From NCBI GenBank assembly GCA_963971405.1, contig OZ020491.1:13572855-13636854 (forward strand): a DNA stretch of 64,000 nt, read 5' to 3'. Source of the DNA: Psococerastis gibbosa (lineage: Eukaryota; Arthropoda; Insecta; Psocodea; Psocidae). Made by a program: the position numbers and the translations under genes. The notes under the pieces were generated by a model that was not told the origin of the DNA, did no database searches, and saw nothing but the letters and a program-made list of their open reading frames with translations. Below are positions 32,890 through 46,500 of the stretch, piece after piece; positions within the stretch are counted from its first letter, which is position 1, and each line of letters starts with the position of its first letter.

Positions 32890-35400
32890 ATTTTAAGTGT
32901 TACAGTTTCTTAGCCACTGGAGAAGGCGCTGCCCATCTGGAGCTACCACCAGTGGCGGATTGATTTACCAATCAGCAACTGAGCCAAATGCCTATATATC
33001 CCCGCGCGCGGAGTGTCCGCAATCCGCATATTACGTAAAAGAATATTTATAAAATTTTAGTAAGGATAAGTGAGGATATTTTGATTATTAACATTAAGAA
33101 AAAAAAATAGTGGTTTTATTAGTGAACACCCCTCCCCCCCCCCCCTCCCCCCATAAACATAGGGGTACCATAATTATTAATGTCCGTGACAAGTCTAATC
33201 ACCACTACATCTGCCTTAATTCTTTCCTCTCAGCCTATCGTCGCCCTTGAGACTGGAAAGTAATGTAGAGCTATAACTTAGTGAGATATCTTAAAGTATG
33301 GAAAGGATATCTTCAATCAGATATTGTTGATAATGGCCATGGAAGGACGTTCCTGAAGCGCAAGTGCCCATTTCCATGCTACACCATGCGGCACGGCCAG
33401 GCTGTTCAATCGTACTAAACCTCCGGGTTTTATTTAATTATCTCTCCAGTAATTTGTGTACTTATCGTACTTTCATTGTTTATCATGATTGTTAATGACC
33501 TAATGAAACGTTTTAGCGGCATGTGGCTGGAATTGAACGTTTCATTTTAGGGTCATTAAGGGTTTATGCAGGCCCTGTCCTATAAATGGTAAATGAGCCA
33601 TTCATGACATTTGGGAAAATATTATGAAATAAATAAAAAGCACGGAGAGGGGCTTCAACCATCTGAAAAAGGCGCGCAATATGAGTATATTATTTTTATG
33701 CATGGTGAGAGCATGCCCATGTGGACGGGCTAAATGTGGCGTCAGCTGGTACAATACCTAACATGTACCGATTTATAATAAAAATTGATTTGACAATTAC
33801 TTGTCCGAATCTTGAAATAGCATTAAGTTGGTCGTATTTCTTACAGTGTCCTTTTGCAACAGTTTGTTTTAATAGGGTAGGGGGCGCTGGAAGACTTGTT
33901 GCCCAGGGCGACAAAATCCCAAGGTTTATGGGCATAATGAGTAAATCATATAATGTCTGCTTCCACAGTCTACTCGTATGTGTAATATCAAAAGACAACC
34001 AGAGGGGAGAACCCTTATGTGTGTAGAATATCAAATTTCTCAGAAAATGTCGATCATAGAGCTATCATTGAGGAAGGAATTAAGAACTAGTAATTACGTT
34101 AATATAGGTAGAAGAAATGTTCCTCATTTTAATTTATAGTACCGGATTTGGACAATCCAGAAAGCAGGGCTGACCATCTCAGAACCGGCGCATGACATTT
34201 CTGCGCGCTTGATCTGGCAATCTTAATAGGTTTATTATGACTGTAATTAGCTTAAGACGAGAACCTCCAAACTAAATGTCAGTCACCACTTTTTGCCGCT
34301 TCATTGTTTACACTGCGGATGTTCATCTTGCCCGCCTGTTTTTTTATTTATTTTTAATGTTGCTGCCCTACTACCTGATAACGCTTAACTTGACATTTCC
34401 CCCTACGTTTCGTTGCTATCAGCAATGCTTACCTTATGGTCAGGCGCCATCTATTCTATTTTATTATCGGTGGTATTAGCAGAGCCAACTTTTGTTTTTT
34501 TACTCGATTATCTTAAGCATCTAAAATGAAATTCTACTGAAAGCATTAAACTTAATTTGGTCTGGTACCACTATTTTTTTATGGCACTACACATTTAAAC
34601 CTACAACACCGGTAGGCGGGAAATACGGTAAAGCAATGACATTGGCCGCAACGTGATCTAACTCGTGTGTTATTAACAGTCCTCCACAACGGATGTACCT
34701 AATGTACAAAACCTCCATTATTTAATTGGTTGGCAGCAGTTACCAGTTCATTTCGACATTGTTTTATTTCGTCGCATGACATTTGTAATTTTTTTACTCC
34801 ATAATTTTAAGTGGTCTGATAAGTTTTTATCCTGTATTGTAGCCTTGGTCAAATTTCTGAACACTTTTTGTGTAGCGTCATTCCCCTGTTTTGGTTTAAA
34901 TACCATTATTGGCATTACTCTTTGCAATTATGGGCGTCTTTAAAATAAAAAGCACTGTCAAGTCAATTTAATGTATTTTATTCTATGTCATTCCATTCAA
35001 GAATTTTTTTCGTGAAATAAATGAATCCGTCCCGGATATTCGACAAAGGAAGGGAGGGGACATGATAACCCAATTAATGTCCCAGACTAAAGAGAAATGC
35101 CCCCCCCCCCCTCCACGAAGCTGAGGTATACATAGTTCATATGTTCCTGTAGTAACTCACGGGAGGAGGAGGGGTCAGTGGTCTCCCCAGGGAGAGAAAA
35201 ATTTGATAATACAAATGAGAAAGATTAGTTTTTTAATCTTTAACATGCATTGATTTAGGCCCACGGATGGCATAAATTGGTTGCTGGGTTAATTGGGTAA
35301 CGCAACACGGGTACTAACCTACAGAGGCGACTGAAGAGGTCAATCGGATACATTCATTGTTTGTATACGATTAAACTTTTTTTAAAGAAAGGAAAATATA
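32890..35400. other. Region upstream of the transporter; no gene called
   Basis: A missing first coding exon of the transporter could lie here or farther upstream, but no short ATG exon with a matching donor was evident. A dispersed repeat (TTTTTGCCGCTTCATTGTTT, about 34290-34480) recurs near 54150, 58350, 62350 and 63790. C tracts occur at 33127 and 35100. Confidence 0.4.
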
Positions 35401-35471
35401 GACAATTGCTGCATTTTTCCCCCTGAATCCACTACAGATGAGTACCAACTTAAAATTATTTTATTTTACAG

Positions 35472-35692
35472 AAATGGCGCGGCAGACAAGCAAGATGTTA
35501 AAGAAACGATTCATGTCGAAGAAAAGAGTTTCCGAACAGCTTTACCACAAATTTTGGCCACCCTCGCCAAAAATTTGATCCTCATTGGCTACGGGATGAC
35601 CCTAGGGTTTCCAACGATAGTTATTCCAGCGTTAAGTGAAACTGCTGCTAATGCTACACTTCATCTCACCAAAGAAGAGATATCTTGGTTCG
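35472..35692 (+). CDS. Transporter exon 2 (first found)
   Basis: The acceptor TTATTTTACAG ends at 35471 and the donor TTCG|GTATGT follows 35692. One base completes a split codon, then 73 codons and one base follow. It encodes the cytoplasmic N-terminal segment and TM1 ([20 protein letters not shown]), then the extracellular loop [12 protein letters not shown]. The ATG at 35474 is out of frame and meets a stop. A SINE lies 28 bp downstream. Confidence 0.88.
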
Positions 35693-37549
35693 GTATGTTT
35701 CAGTCCTTTTTTTTCCGTTGTAATAAATAATGACTTTATTTTTAGCTGAGACCACCCTAGCGGAGTTAAGGCCCTCTCTTACACTCAACTAGGGATCAGC
35801 AACAAAAACAGCAGTAAAATTTACAAAAGGCTACAATTTAAAATCGAATTGCTATTTCCTTGCTTTACATGCCCTCCGAAGCATGACCAGAAAATGTAGT
35901 AAGTGTGGGGCTCAAACCAACAACCTCTCGGGTGAAAGTCAGAGTCTGTGCCACTACTCTACATGTCCTGACATATCATTGCTGATCACGATGCTTTGCT
36001 GTGGCCACAACATGCTGTCCTTCGGCAGACTGTACTAGGGCGTAAATTGCGTTCTCTGCTATGCACAATAATTACCCGTGACGTAATTTTCTTATAAAGG
36101 CTTCCCTACACAGCGGGACATTTCAAATTATTAAGTAGATTACTTGTCAGGGGGAAAATAATGGATTGTGGTGAAGAGGAATTGATTTTACACTTTGTGA
36201 AAAACTTGTGAAACTAATTATCTAGTTTAATTGAAATGTTATTAATATCGTACGCCCTTGGTGCGCTGGATTAGTGTCTTTGAATACTTACCTCGAGGGG
36301 CGTGGGCCATGAAATAATTAACAGAATAATTAATTAATAAAGTAGCGCAATAAAAATAATATACGTCTTATATTTACGGGGCGAGGCTTAAGACAAGAAA
36401 GTCATTTTCTGTCTAACCCATGTCCAAAAAACAATATAATTTCCAAAATGCATACATTCAACAAAACAAAGAACCGGTCCGAGTTTACTCGAACATGCTT
36501 TCCAATTTATCAATTAGTAGATAGAGAAAATGAGTAATTTCATGGTAAATAGTTTTCCTATGGTTAAATTTCGGATAACTCGGGAGGGGGGGGGGGGTTG
36601 TGGGTTGTCCACCTGACGTAACTGGAGGTGAGGTAATTTCTAGATAGGTTAGACCAACACATTACTTCACAGTAATAATGGCAGGGCACGCAATACATTT
36701 GAGCGTGAATTTTCTATCATTTAAAAAAAAAATTTGCACAAAACAAATATTTTTGGGAAAGTGGGAAAGCAACCTGTCCGGTTTCGTTACTCAATTTAAC
36801 ACCTAAAACATGCCTGAAGGTAGAAATCATATTAGCTTATTCTAAACGTAGCCTATAATATATAAAGACATATTGTAGACATAAATCGTATTCTAAAGCA
36901 AACTCTGTTCTTGAGCGGGCTTGTGGTCTATGCGTATGGACGTTGCCCCGGCACGACATAGATCGTGGGTTCGAATCCCGCCAAGTTCAGGTTTTTTAGA
37001 TCGTCTACTTTCGGTTTTATCTTAACCAGACTATCAAAGGTATTTCCTTGCTGATAAACATAATAGTCTCCTTAGTAACTTTGTAAAACTTGCTGTCACT
37101 CATACCTTTGCATACCTTTTGTTTTATCTGTTTTCAATCGCACTTGACGATGGCGTGAGCCGAAACCGGTTTTGAATTTTTAATTTTATTTTATTCGTAA
37201 AACTATACAAAGTTAATTTTAACAATGAGGTCCTTGCTGACAACAACTAGGTTCCAGACTAGGGATACCGTAACTACTATGGTTAGGTCCTAGCATTGTA
37301 TTGGAGACGAATGTAAGATGACGAGGTTGCCATCGACATAGCTTGTGGAAATGCAGTGTTTCATGGAATCTCTGACTCGTAGCAACTAGTCAAATTTAAC
37401 AATATGAACGCTGTGCATCCTGCTGCTGTTAAGGCGGCCATTCCACCGGCTAATTTACTTCACTTGGGCTATATGGGCTTACACTCATCGCCGTCAACGA
37501 TGTATTGTCTGAAATTATGTGTAGTTGTCAAATTTCTGGTCAATACACA

Positions 37550-37582
<33 letters not shown>

Positions 37583-40500
37583 TGTGATTTTGTCATTGAC
37601 GTTTGTTTTGTTTTAAGGAGACTATTATGTAGATACTTAACTTATCTATTATAAATTAAGTTATAATATGGTAGAGACTTATTAATTATGTCTGCTAACA
37701 TGTTATAACTTAATTTATAATAGATAAGTTAAGTATCTACATAATAGTCTCCTTAAAACAAAATCACAAATGAAGTAAATTAGCCGGTGGAATGGCCTTC
37801 TAACCTAAAATTTAGCTACTTATTACGAACGAGAAAGTATTTTCTGTCCAATTGTTGGCGTGTGGCAGAGATGTCAAGAGCTGACATTGGATAAGGTAAG
37901 TTCTGTCCAATAGTTCCTCAACTTATTCTTGATCAAATCTTTTCTTGCACAGGGAGTATAAACCTAATCACAGTACCCCTGGGCTGCCTCGTGTCCGGGC
38001 TGGTGACCCAACCTTTCGGCAGAAAAAGGTCAATGCAGGTGCTCAACATCCCCTTCTTCATCACTTGGCTCATGTTCTACTACGCTGAGTCTGTGGCGTT
38101 GCTGTACGCGAGCTTGGCTTTAACAGGTCTGGCTGGAGGGCTTCTGGAAGCTCCGGTAAGTTGAGTAAACTTAAATGCGATCCTTTTTGTTAGGTGTTTC
38201 AGGCAGGTGCTTCGTAGGTACCTGAAGCATATTGTATTGTCTCCTTCCCCAAACCCCCGAACGAAGCCCCTGTTTGAAGCTACTCCACAAATCATTCCTT
38301 CCGATAAGTTATGAAGTTAGAAGAACAGTTCTTTTGAGATACCATGAATGGTGGTGAACAGGGTCAAAACTGCGGCGTGCATTCCTCTCAGCATTCCTGG
38401 ATACGGCCTTGGGGCTTAGAGCCAAACAAATACAAAATATAAGTTTTGACCCGATTCACCGTCATGACCCTACGCACCACTTTTCTCGGTAATTTAAAAC
38501 AGACAGTTCTATTGTTTGTTTATACCCCCCCTCCCTCCCCCTTGGTAGTACGTGGTGAGGTTTAAGACTACCCCCCCCCCCTCCAAATCACTTGTATTTT
38601 TATGTATCTACAAAGAATCTTAAAAATTTTATAATAAATTTTTAAATACAGGTATAAAGTATAATCTAATTTTATTCGATTGTAGAAAATTAAGGACCAT
38701 GATAAAAATGTCTAGACAGAAAGGTTGCAGGTTGTTTTTATTGGCATAAAAACAATATTGAAGGAAGGTGCAAGATCATGTTGCGATCATGCATTTTGCA
38801 TTTAACGAAAAAATAAATGATATCTTACTATCTTACTCCCCCCTTGTGATATTTCGTGATTTTTGCCGAACCCCCCCCCCCCTTTCGAACCTCACGTGAT
38901 TAATAGACTATTATACTAATACGCGGGTGGGGAAATTGAGATCATGCCCCCTAATTAGAAGATGCGTACGTCCATGAGAACGGCTTTCCTCTTTTCCACT
39001 ATTTTACGAAATAACGGGGGGGGGGGCGCCAAATGAAACACCACCCCATTCGAAAACCTATCGTAAGCGGGCAAACTTTATGAAAACTGGACCCCCCAAA
39101 AAAAAAAAATCTGGCTACGCCACTGACTGTATGCATTGTATTATTTGGGAATTGAATAATTATTATTATTACTTACTTGTATTGTATTGTACCTAGTATA
39201 CATAACGTTTCCGGGCCTAGGACACGTTGATCTAAAACACTGCGGCCCGGATGGCCTTGTCATTGGCATCTGAGGCCCACTGTGCCTAACTTTATTATCA
39301 ACCAATGAAAAACCCAGTATTTTATTTAAAAATAATAATATGTATTCCCACAAGGCCCAATGGACCATCGTGCCGTGCCGGACGCTCGGCGTTATCAGTA
39401 CCTGATTCCCTCTATTGTCTCTGCCTGCCGTGCAGCACTGGCAGATGAGCCTTCGAAACCGCAACCATCGAGGCGTAGGTCACCGGCGTATCTATTATAG
39501 GTACCACTGGGCTGTGTCCACCATCACTGGACGATTGCCTTGACCCACCACTTATTATCTATTGCACCTGTTTCAAGTACCTATGAAACGGGATAATGTG
39601 AACGAAAATCACGTTTTTAATAGGATATGGAGCATAGAAAATTGGCACTCCAAAATCTAACGCAAGTTATTAAAGATTTGGTCTATTCAAATTTTAGACG
39701 ACTATTTCATACAACGTATTATATGGTGTTTTTATATTTTGGTGCTACAAATTTCCATAGATTTTACATTGGGCGAAATTTTAGTCCCGATTACTTTTCA
39801 TGAAAAAACGCCTGAACCTAAATTTTGAAAATGGTGCATGAAATAGTCTGCTAAAACTTGAATAGATTTAACATTTAATGACTTACATCTTACCACATCA
39901 TATACGTAGACGTAAGGTATTTTTATGTTTTGGTGTTTTTCCATAAATTTATATTAGGCTACATTTTATTCCCGAGTACTTTCCATGATAGAACTACTGT
40001 ACCAAAATTTAAAATAAGGTGCATGAAATAGTCTCCTACAAGTTGAATGATCTTAAGCTTTAATAACTTGCCTTTAATTTTTTTGTTATAGTTTTTCAAT
40101 GGGTTTTACATTGGGTGAAATTTTAGCCCTCAATACTTTTCATGAAAGAAGCGCTGTAGAAAAACTTTAAAATATTTTAAAATGTGATACATTAAACACG
40201 CATTGTTAAAATGTCTAAAGGAAGGTTATCTTTACGAACAGCAGCTCTTTAAATTTTTTAAATAATTTTAAAACGGATTTTCTTCAGTTCGTGATTTTTA
40301 TGATGTCAACCTGGGAAAAATCTATCTGACGTACATGCAGTATGAGCGAACATATGATAATTGGTTGATAAATTGATGAGTTTGCAAGGCTTCGCCGTTA
40401 ATATGTAAGGGGTTTTCACCATTTTGATCGTGATAAAAAGTACCGAGGTCATTTAATTGCATTGTCAATAAATACATAAATATATGGTAACGTGCTTGCA

Positions 40501-43500
40501 CTTGTGCGAGTCTTTACACGCCATGCAATCGGAGACGTGTCGTACTCATCACGGGTAATAACCTACAGAGGCGACTGAAAAGGTCAATCGGATACATCCA
40601 TTAAATTGTTTGTATGCGATTATATATATATATTGTATATATACAACCCATAGTCATTGGAGTTGGTTGGTGTAGTCCGAAAAATTTCAATCTCTCAAAA
40701 GTCTAGTTTTTTGCTGTTTTATTGAAGAATTATAACGAATCTAACTAATGTAGTCACTTACCCTAGCTTTTAGGTCATTCATTCACATGATGGGTTTCAA
40801 GGTCAGATTTTTGTAAGGGGAAATATTAATTTTTTTGCGGACCATAGTGACGTACTTAGAATAGCGTTCAAAGTGTCTCTCTTGTTGCCTAAATTCCTAG
40901 TAATCATGAAAATAGGCTTCGACAAGAATGTATTATGTCTCCTAAACCTTTCCACTAAAAATGTATCATTTAATTCAGCACTTGCGGTTTTTATGACGAT
41001 ACTCTTTGAACTGGGGTAGCAAAAGCCCTAGGAAAGCAATATAACTTGTTTATTGTGTAAGCTCCGACTATGTATCATGATGTTATAAAAAGTTGAATAA
41101 ACCTGGAGGAAATGAACAAAATCCTGAAAAATTAAGCCTACAACCTGCTATTAAAAAACTAATCGCCCTCCTTATTGGGATAGACGTTGTCTCTAAGAGA
41201 GTTCTTCCGGTTACCTCTAGGTTATCTTGTACCTTTTAGCCCCTAGTCATCACCATGTATTTAGTCTTGGTGTCATTCACGTGCAGGCCAGCAGACACTG
41301 AGGCGTCGGCTAGTTCTCCAGCGGCCTTTTTTACGTCTTGGACCGTCCTGCCCAAGATGCGACATTATCAGCATAAGCCGGATACTTAAGGCCAAACCGG
41401 AGGGGGTCACGTGACTGGCCTGGAAATGTCTTTGCAGAGGGTTTGTAATATATGTTTTAAACCGCAGGGGTATAGTAAAAACCGATAGAAGGGTATAGTA
41501 TACGTGTAGACATGCTTACATTATTGACTAAACCAAAAATTACAATTACATTAGGTATAAAATTTGTGCATGAAGCAATTAAAAACATACCTTTTAGTAC
41601 ATTTTTACGTGCCCCACAGGGAAGAAAAACCTCCAACTTTTGTAATGAAATGCACTTTAGTCAGAAGCTCAACACATAATGTGACAGTAAAGCGCCAGAA
41701 ATAGGTAAAACTGCAAGTATTTGAAGTAATACAAGTCAAATACGGAACAGGTCCGAGACGCGGGGCTTTGTTTATAAAATGGATATTCAACGATCCCGTG
41801 GCTGGAGACCGTTATCAATATGGCTGCTAGTGTAGCCTGCACAAGATAAGTACGCAATGCGGCGGGGAAATAGCCTGCACAAGCTAACTACTAAACTACT
41901 GAGTTTTCGACCGGGTCCAGGTATCCGCTTTGCTATGCTGCAATGTGTAAGACTTTGATATTTTTTGCGTTGGTACTTATCTCTGATAGTTGGCTTATGG
42001 TTAACGGGTGCCTCGTAATGCATATTATGACTCCCGCCGCTCCAGTTCTATTATATTTCTATGTATTCAACGGTCAAGGCCACAACCCTCCGGTTTGGCC
42101 TTAAGGCGCTGGTTATATGTAGTGTACCTGTCCATCTTGTTGGCCCGACCAATATGTACCTGCTATTTTTTGTTAAAAAATGGTTTGGTCATAAAAACTG
42201 CGAGTTTCGGTATCTGGTCCGTCACGGAATTAAATGAGACATTTTTAAAAGTAGGGCTTACGCTTACGACATACTATATACTATATCGTATGTCACAATG
42301 TAGAGGAACAGTTCTTTTTTTTTACGTATGTCTCAATGAGCTCTGCTATCGGTATTTCCAGTAAAACTGGATTTTTGTACACGTTTATAAGGATTTTCCA
42401 CTAACTAATCTCTATTAATTGTTAATTCGGACTATCCTTCATGAAAAGTGGATGCCTAATTAGCTTTGTATTGTAATCAACCATGCCTGCCTTATACCAA
42501 ATGTCTTTTAGCATTGTTGTGCAACAGCTGATCAAACTTTCAAGGCACTAGGCGCACACTATGGTTAGCTTTTCAGGTGGGTTAGCACACCTTGGAATTT
42601 AGGACCTCCTTTGACGTATTGTTTCTGGTCCTGAACTGTGCCAATCGGATATCGTTATCGTAGTACGTTGGTAAATTTCAATAGAAGTGGATGTCGCCTT
42701 GCATGGTATTTACGGTCGCATTGTCACCAGCAGTGGTTGGGTGCGACCATTGTACAATGTCGGCCAGAGGCGTAGCCATGGACATACCTCTTATCGGCAT
42801 GCAGGTGTAAGGCCTTTAGGCTTGGTACACACGGACTTTCGACGCCGGGCGTTAGACGCTGAGAAATTTGTCGTGGGGGCAAGTGGGTTGGTACAAAACA
42901 ACAGTCTAATTCTGAAAGCTCATCTGTAGTTTTCTAGGGCGCTTGCTAGTGCATCTGTGACCAGGGACGGATCTAGCCCATTTGGGGGGTGGGGGGTAGG
43001 TATAGGTCAAAATAGAACAAACGTGTGTATAGTATCGGTTAAATTAGAGCGTAATAAATTATCTTACACTAGATTTACTTATTTTTGCCCCCCCCCCCCT
43101 GTATCCGTCCATGCCTGTGACAAGGTTATGTGGGTTTAGCACTAACACATTTGCTCCCATGACAAAGTTCTCACTGGTGCCGTTTCGCAGTGGCGTATAG
43201 GACTATATGTAACAGGCAGGCATCCACATTGGTTGGCGACCGATTATATTCTAGTCTTCTTAGGATCCTGTGATTTGACATGTCTTTGGAGTGATTGTGT
43301 TTTTGAACGTGCCAGAGTTATTTAAATCTTACTACAATATCTGCTGCTGGAAACGTATAAAATACCTACTAATAACTGGAATTATTGATTAGCTACAATA
43401 TTATGGTATGGCAATTTTATAAACTTCACGCGTCTTGATTATTTTGAACTTAAAAGTTGTTGAAATAGGTCAAGGTCATTGTTTTGTTGTGATACAGAAG

Positions 43501-46500
43501 GCTCAGTTTTGCTAAGCACATTAATCTAATCTGGTTCAACATCTGACACGGTTGGCATATGGTTACGCATGCGCACTTGGTTACGCGCCTAATTTTAAAA
43601 TTGATCGATCTCAAATCCAGATTTGATTTAAAATCTAACAAGACGATGAATTCTTTTTGTGGATCCTGCAAGAACACTATTGAGGATACCAGATTTGCAG
43701 TCAACTGTTCAGCAGCCTGTGGCAATATTTTTCACCCATCGTGCACAGATATTAAAAGAGGTGAATTAGGTAAAACAACTAAAAAAGAAATCTGGAAGTG
43801 TAAAGGGTGTTTAAATCCTGCTGAAAGTTCGACTATGCCTCAGGACTCCGACATACTGAAAATTTTGTTAGCTCAGAACAATGAAATTATGGGGGCCATA
43901 AAAAATATAGAGCATACTATTTCGAAAAACACCGATCAAATGATAGAACTACAAACTGAAGTGAACAACATAAAAAGCAACATGACTGATATGGAAAGTA
44001 CTAATGCTCAACTTGTGAATGAAGTAGTATCGCTAAAATCGAGACTTAATAACTTGGAACAAAGATCGAGGATGTCGAATGCGATCATATCTGGTGTGCC
44101 TAAAACGAACAAAGAAGATACAAACTGGGTTGCAGAAACTGTTGCTCAAATGTTAAAAATGGAAAAAAATGATATACTACTGGCTCATCGGCTACCTTTG
44201 AGGAAGGGAATGGATCATCCTGACATAGTTGTTAATTTGTTAAATAGAAGAAGCACTGGAAACTGGATAAAAGCGTTTAGAAGGCACAGGAAAGAAACTG
44301 GGGACCTCACTGCCAATGATATACACAACAGTTTTCCAAAATCTAAGATTTATATAAGTGAACACCTAACTTCTGAGAACTATAAACTCTTGCGCTCCTG
44401 TAAGGATTTTGCCCGATCTTTTGAATTCAACTACACCTGGGTTACTGACGGCAAGATAATGATAAGGGAGAGCCAAAATACTAAGCCGATTCGCATTAGT
44501 TCAAGTGACGATCTTGTGAAGCTGAGTGGTCAATTCTCTACAACTTCTGAGCAGCCTTAATTTACGAACTTTGTTTGTTTTTGCTCCTGCACGTTCATAA
44601 ATGCTTTGTGTCTTTTTTTCTCACTTGATTTTTCGTTATGGCAGGAAATTTTGCCTGGTATGTAATACAGGAGGATAACAATGATCATGGTCAGATGAAG
44701 GAGACATTAAGTTTTGATGGTACATTAGGAAATTACAAATTAATTTTAGATCAAAATATTAACATATTACAATACAACATACGTAGCATTTATAAAAATT
44801 TTGACCAATTTCTCCTTTTTCTCCATCAATTGGAAACAAAAATACAAGTAATTATATTAACTGAATCTTGGTTTGATGAAGACGATTGTTATTTTTCAAT
44901 TCGGGGTTATCAGACTCTGGTGTCACCTGGAAAATTCAATAGAAATGATGGAGTTATAATTTTTTATCATGAAAATTTACGCGTTGATTTTGAGGTCTTA
45001 AAATTACAAGAATCAAATTCTTCTCTATTAAAAATTAACATGGAAAGTTTAACTTTAAGTATTTTATGTGTATATCGCTCGCCCTCAAGATGTCCTAGAA
45101 AATTTGTAGACTCTAGATTCTTATCTGGGTGATCTATTCAGATTAAATAATAATACATTTTCATTTATAATAATGGGAGATATTAATTTGAATATTACAG
45201 CTAAAGAAAATGATTTAAATTTTTTAATAATTCAAGATTATCTGACTATATTGGCTTCGCATGGATTGCTTCCCCATATCACGGCACCTACTAGAATAGA
45301 AGCAAACTCAAAAACATGTATAGATCACATTTTTTCTAATATTCATTGTAATAGAGCCCTAGGTATGATAATCAAATGCGACATAACTGATCACGATGTG
45401 ACGATGCTGTCTGTTCAGACTCAAAATAGAGTTCAATCTGACAACTGTAAAAAAAAGAACTTTCTTATTGATCATATTAAGCTGGGAAGGGACCTAACTG
45501 TCAAGTCCTGGAAGGAAGTTATTGATGAGAAAGATGTTGACATAGCCACTGAATTTTTCACAAATAGCTTAAAGACCATAATAAATAGAAATACAAAAAA
45601 TAAAATAATCTCGTCCAGAATGAAAAAATTAAAACCGTGGATGACTAATGACCTGGTAATTGAAATTTCAGCCAGAAACAAGTTAATTGTGAGGTTAAAG
45701 AAGCAGCCTTTTAATGTGATATTACAAAATGAATACCGAACCACTCGAACTAGGGTTAATAAGTTAATTAAAAAAACAAAGATACTATACTATTCGGATA
45801 AAATAAAAAATACTAATGGTAATCCTAAAGAAATGTGGAATACTATAAATGAAATGACATTTCGGAAAAAACCTTCACAACAAATTTTGAGTATTCGGGA
45901 TGTTGATGGGTCTATTACAAAGGATTCAAAAAATATTGCTAATATTTTTAATAATTTCTTCTGCCAAATTGGACCTAAAATGGCTGCATTTATTTCACAA
46001 AATGACGTTTTCGACCCACCTATTACTCTTTGTGAAAAATCTATGTTTTTAACTCCTGTTGATGAGCATGAAGTCTTACAATTAATTATGTCATTAAATA
46101 ACTCAAATTCTTGTGGCTTTGACAATATCTCCGCTATAACTTTAAAAATACATAAAGAATTACTTGTTGTACCTATCACACATATAATAAATCTAGCATT
46201 CTCAAATGGGAGGTTTCCCGACTGTCTTAAACCAACTTTGGTTATTCCATTATACAAGAAAGGTGACCATGAAGATACAAATAATTATAGGCCGATTTCC
46301 CTTACCTCTGCGTTATCTAAAATCATTGAAAAGGCCTTCAAGATAAGATTAAATGCCTTCCTTGATGATACTAATTTCTTTTCTAAACATCAGTACGGTT
46401 TTCGCAAAAATAGATGTACTCAAGATGCAATTTTAAGGTTGGCCAATGAAGTTTATGACAATCTAAATAACAATAATAAAATTCTTTCCATCTTTATTGA

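Noticed and set aside
45472-46257. Long - strand frames inside the LINE
   Set aside because: They are antisense shadows of the reverse transcriptase coding strand.
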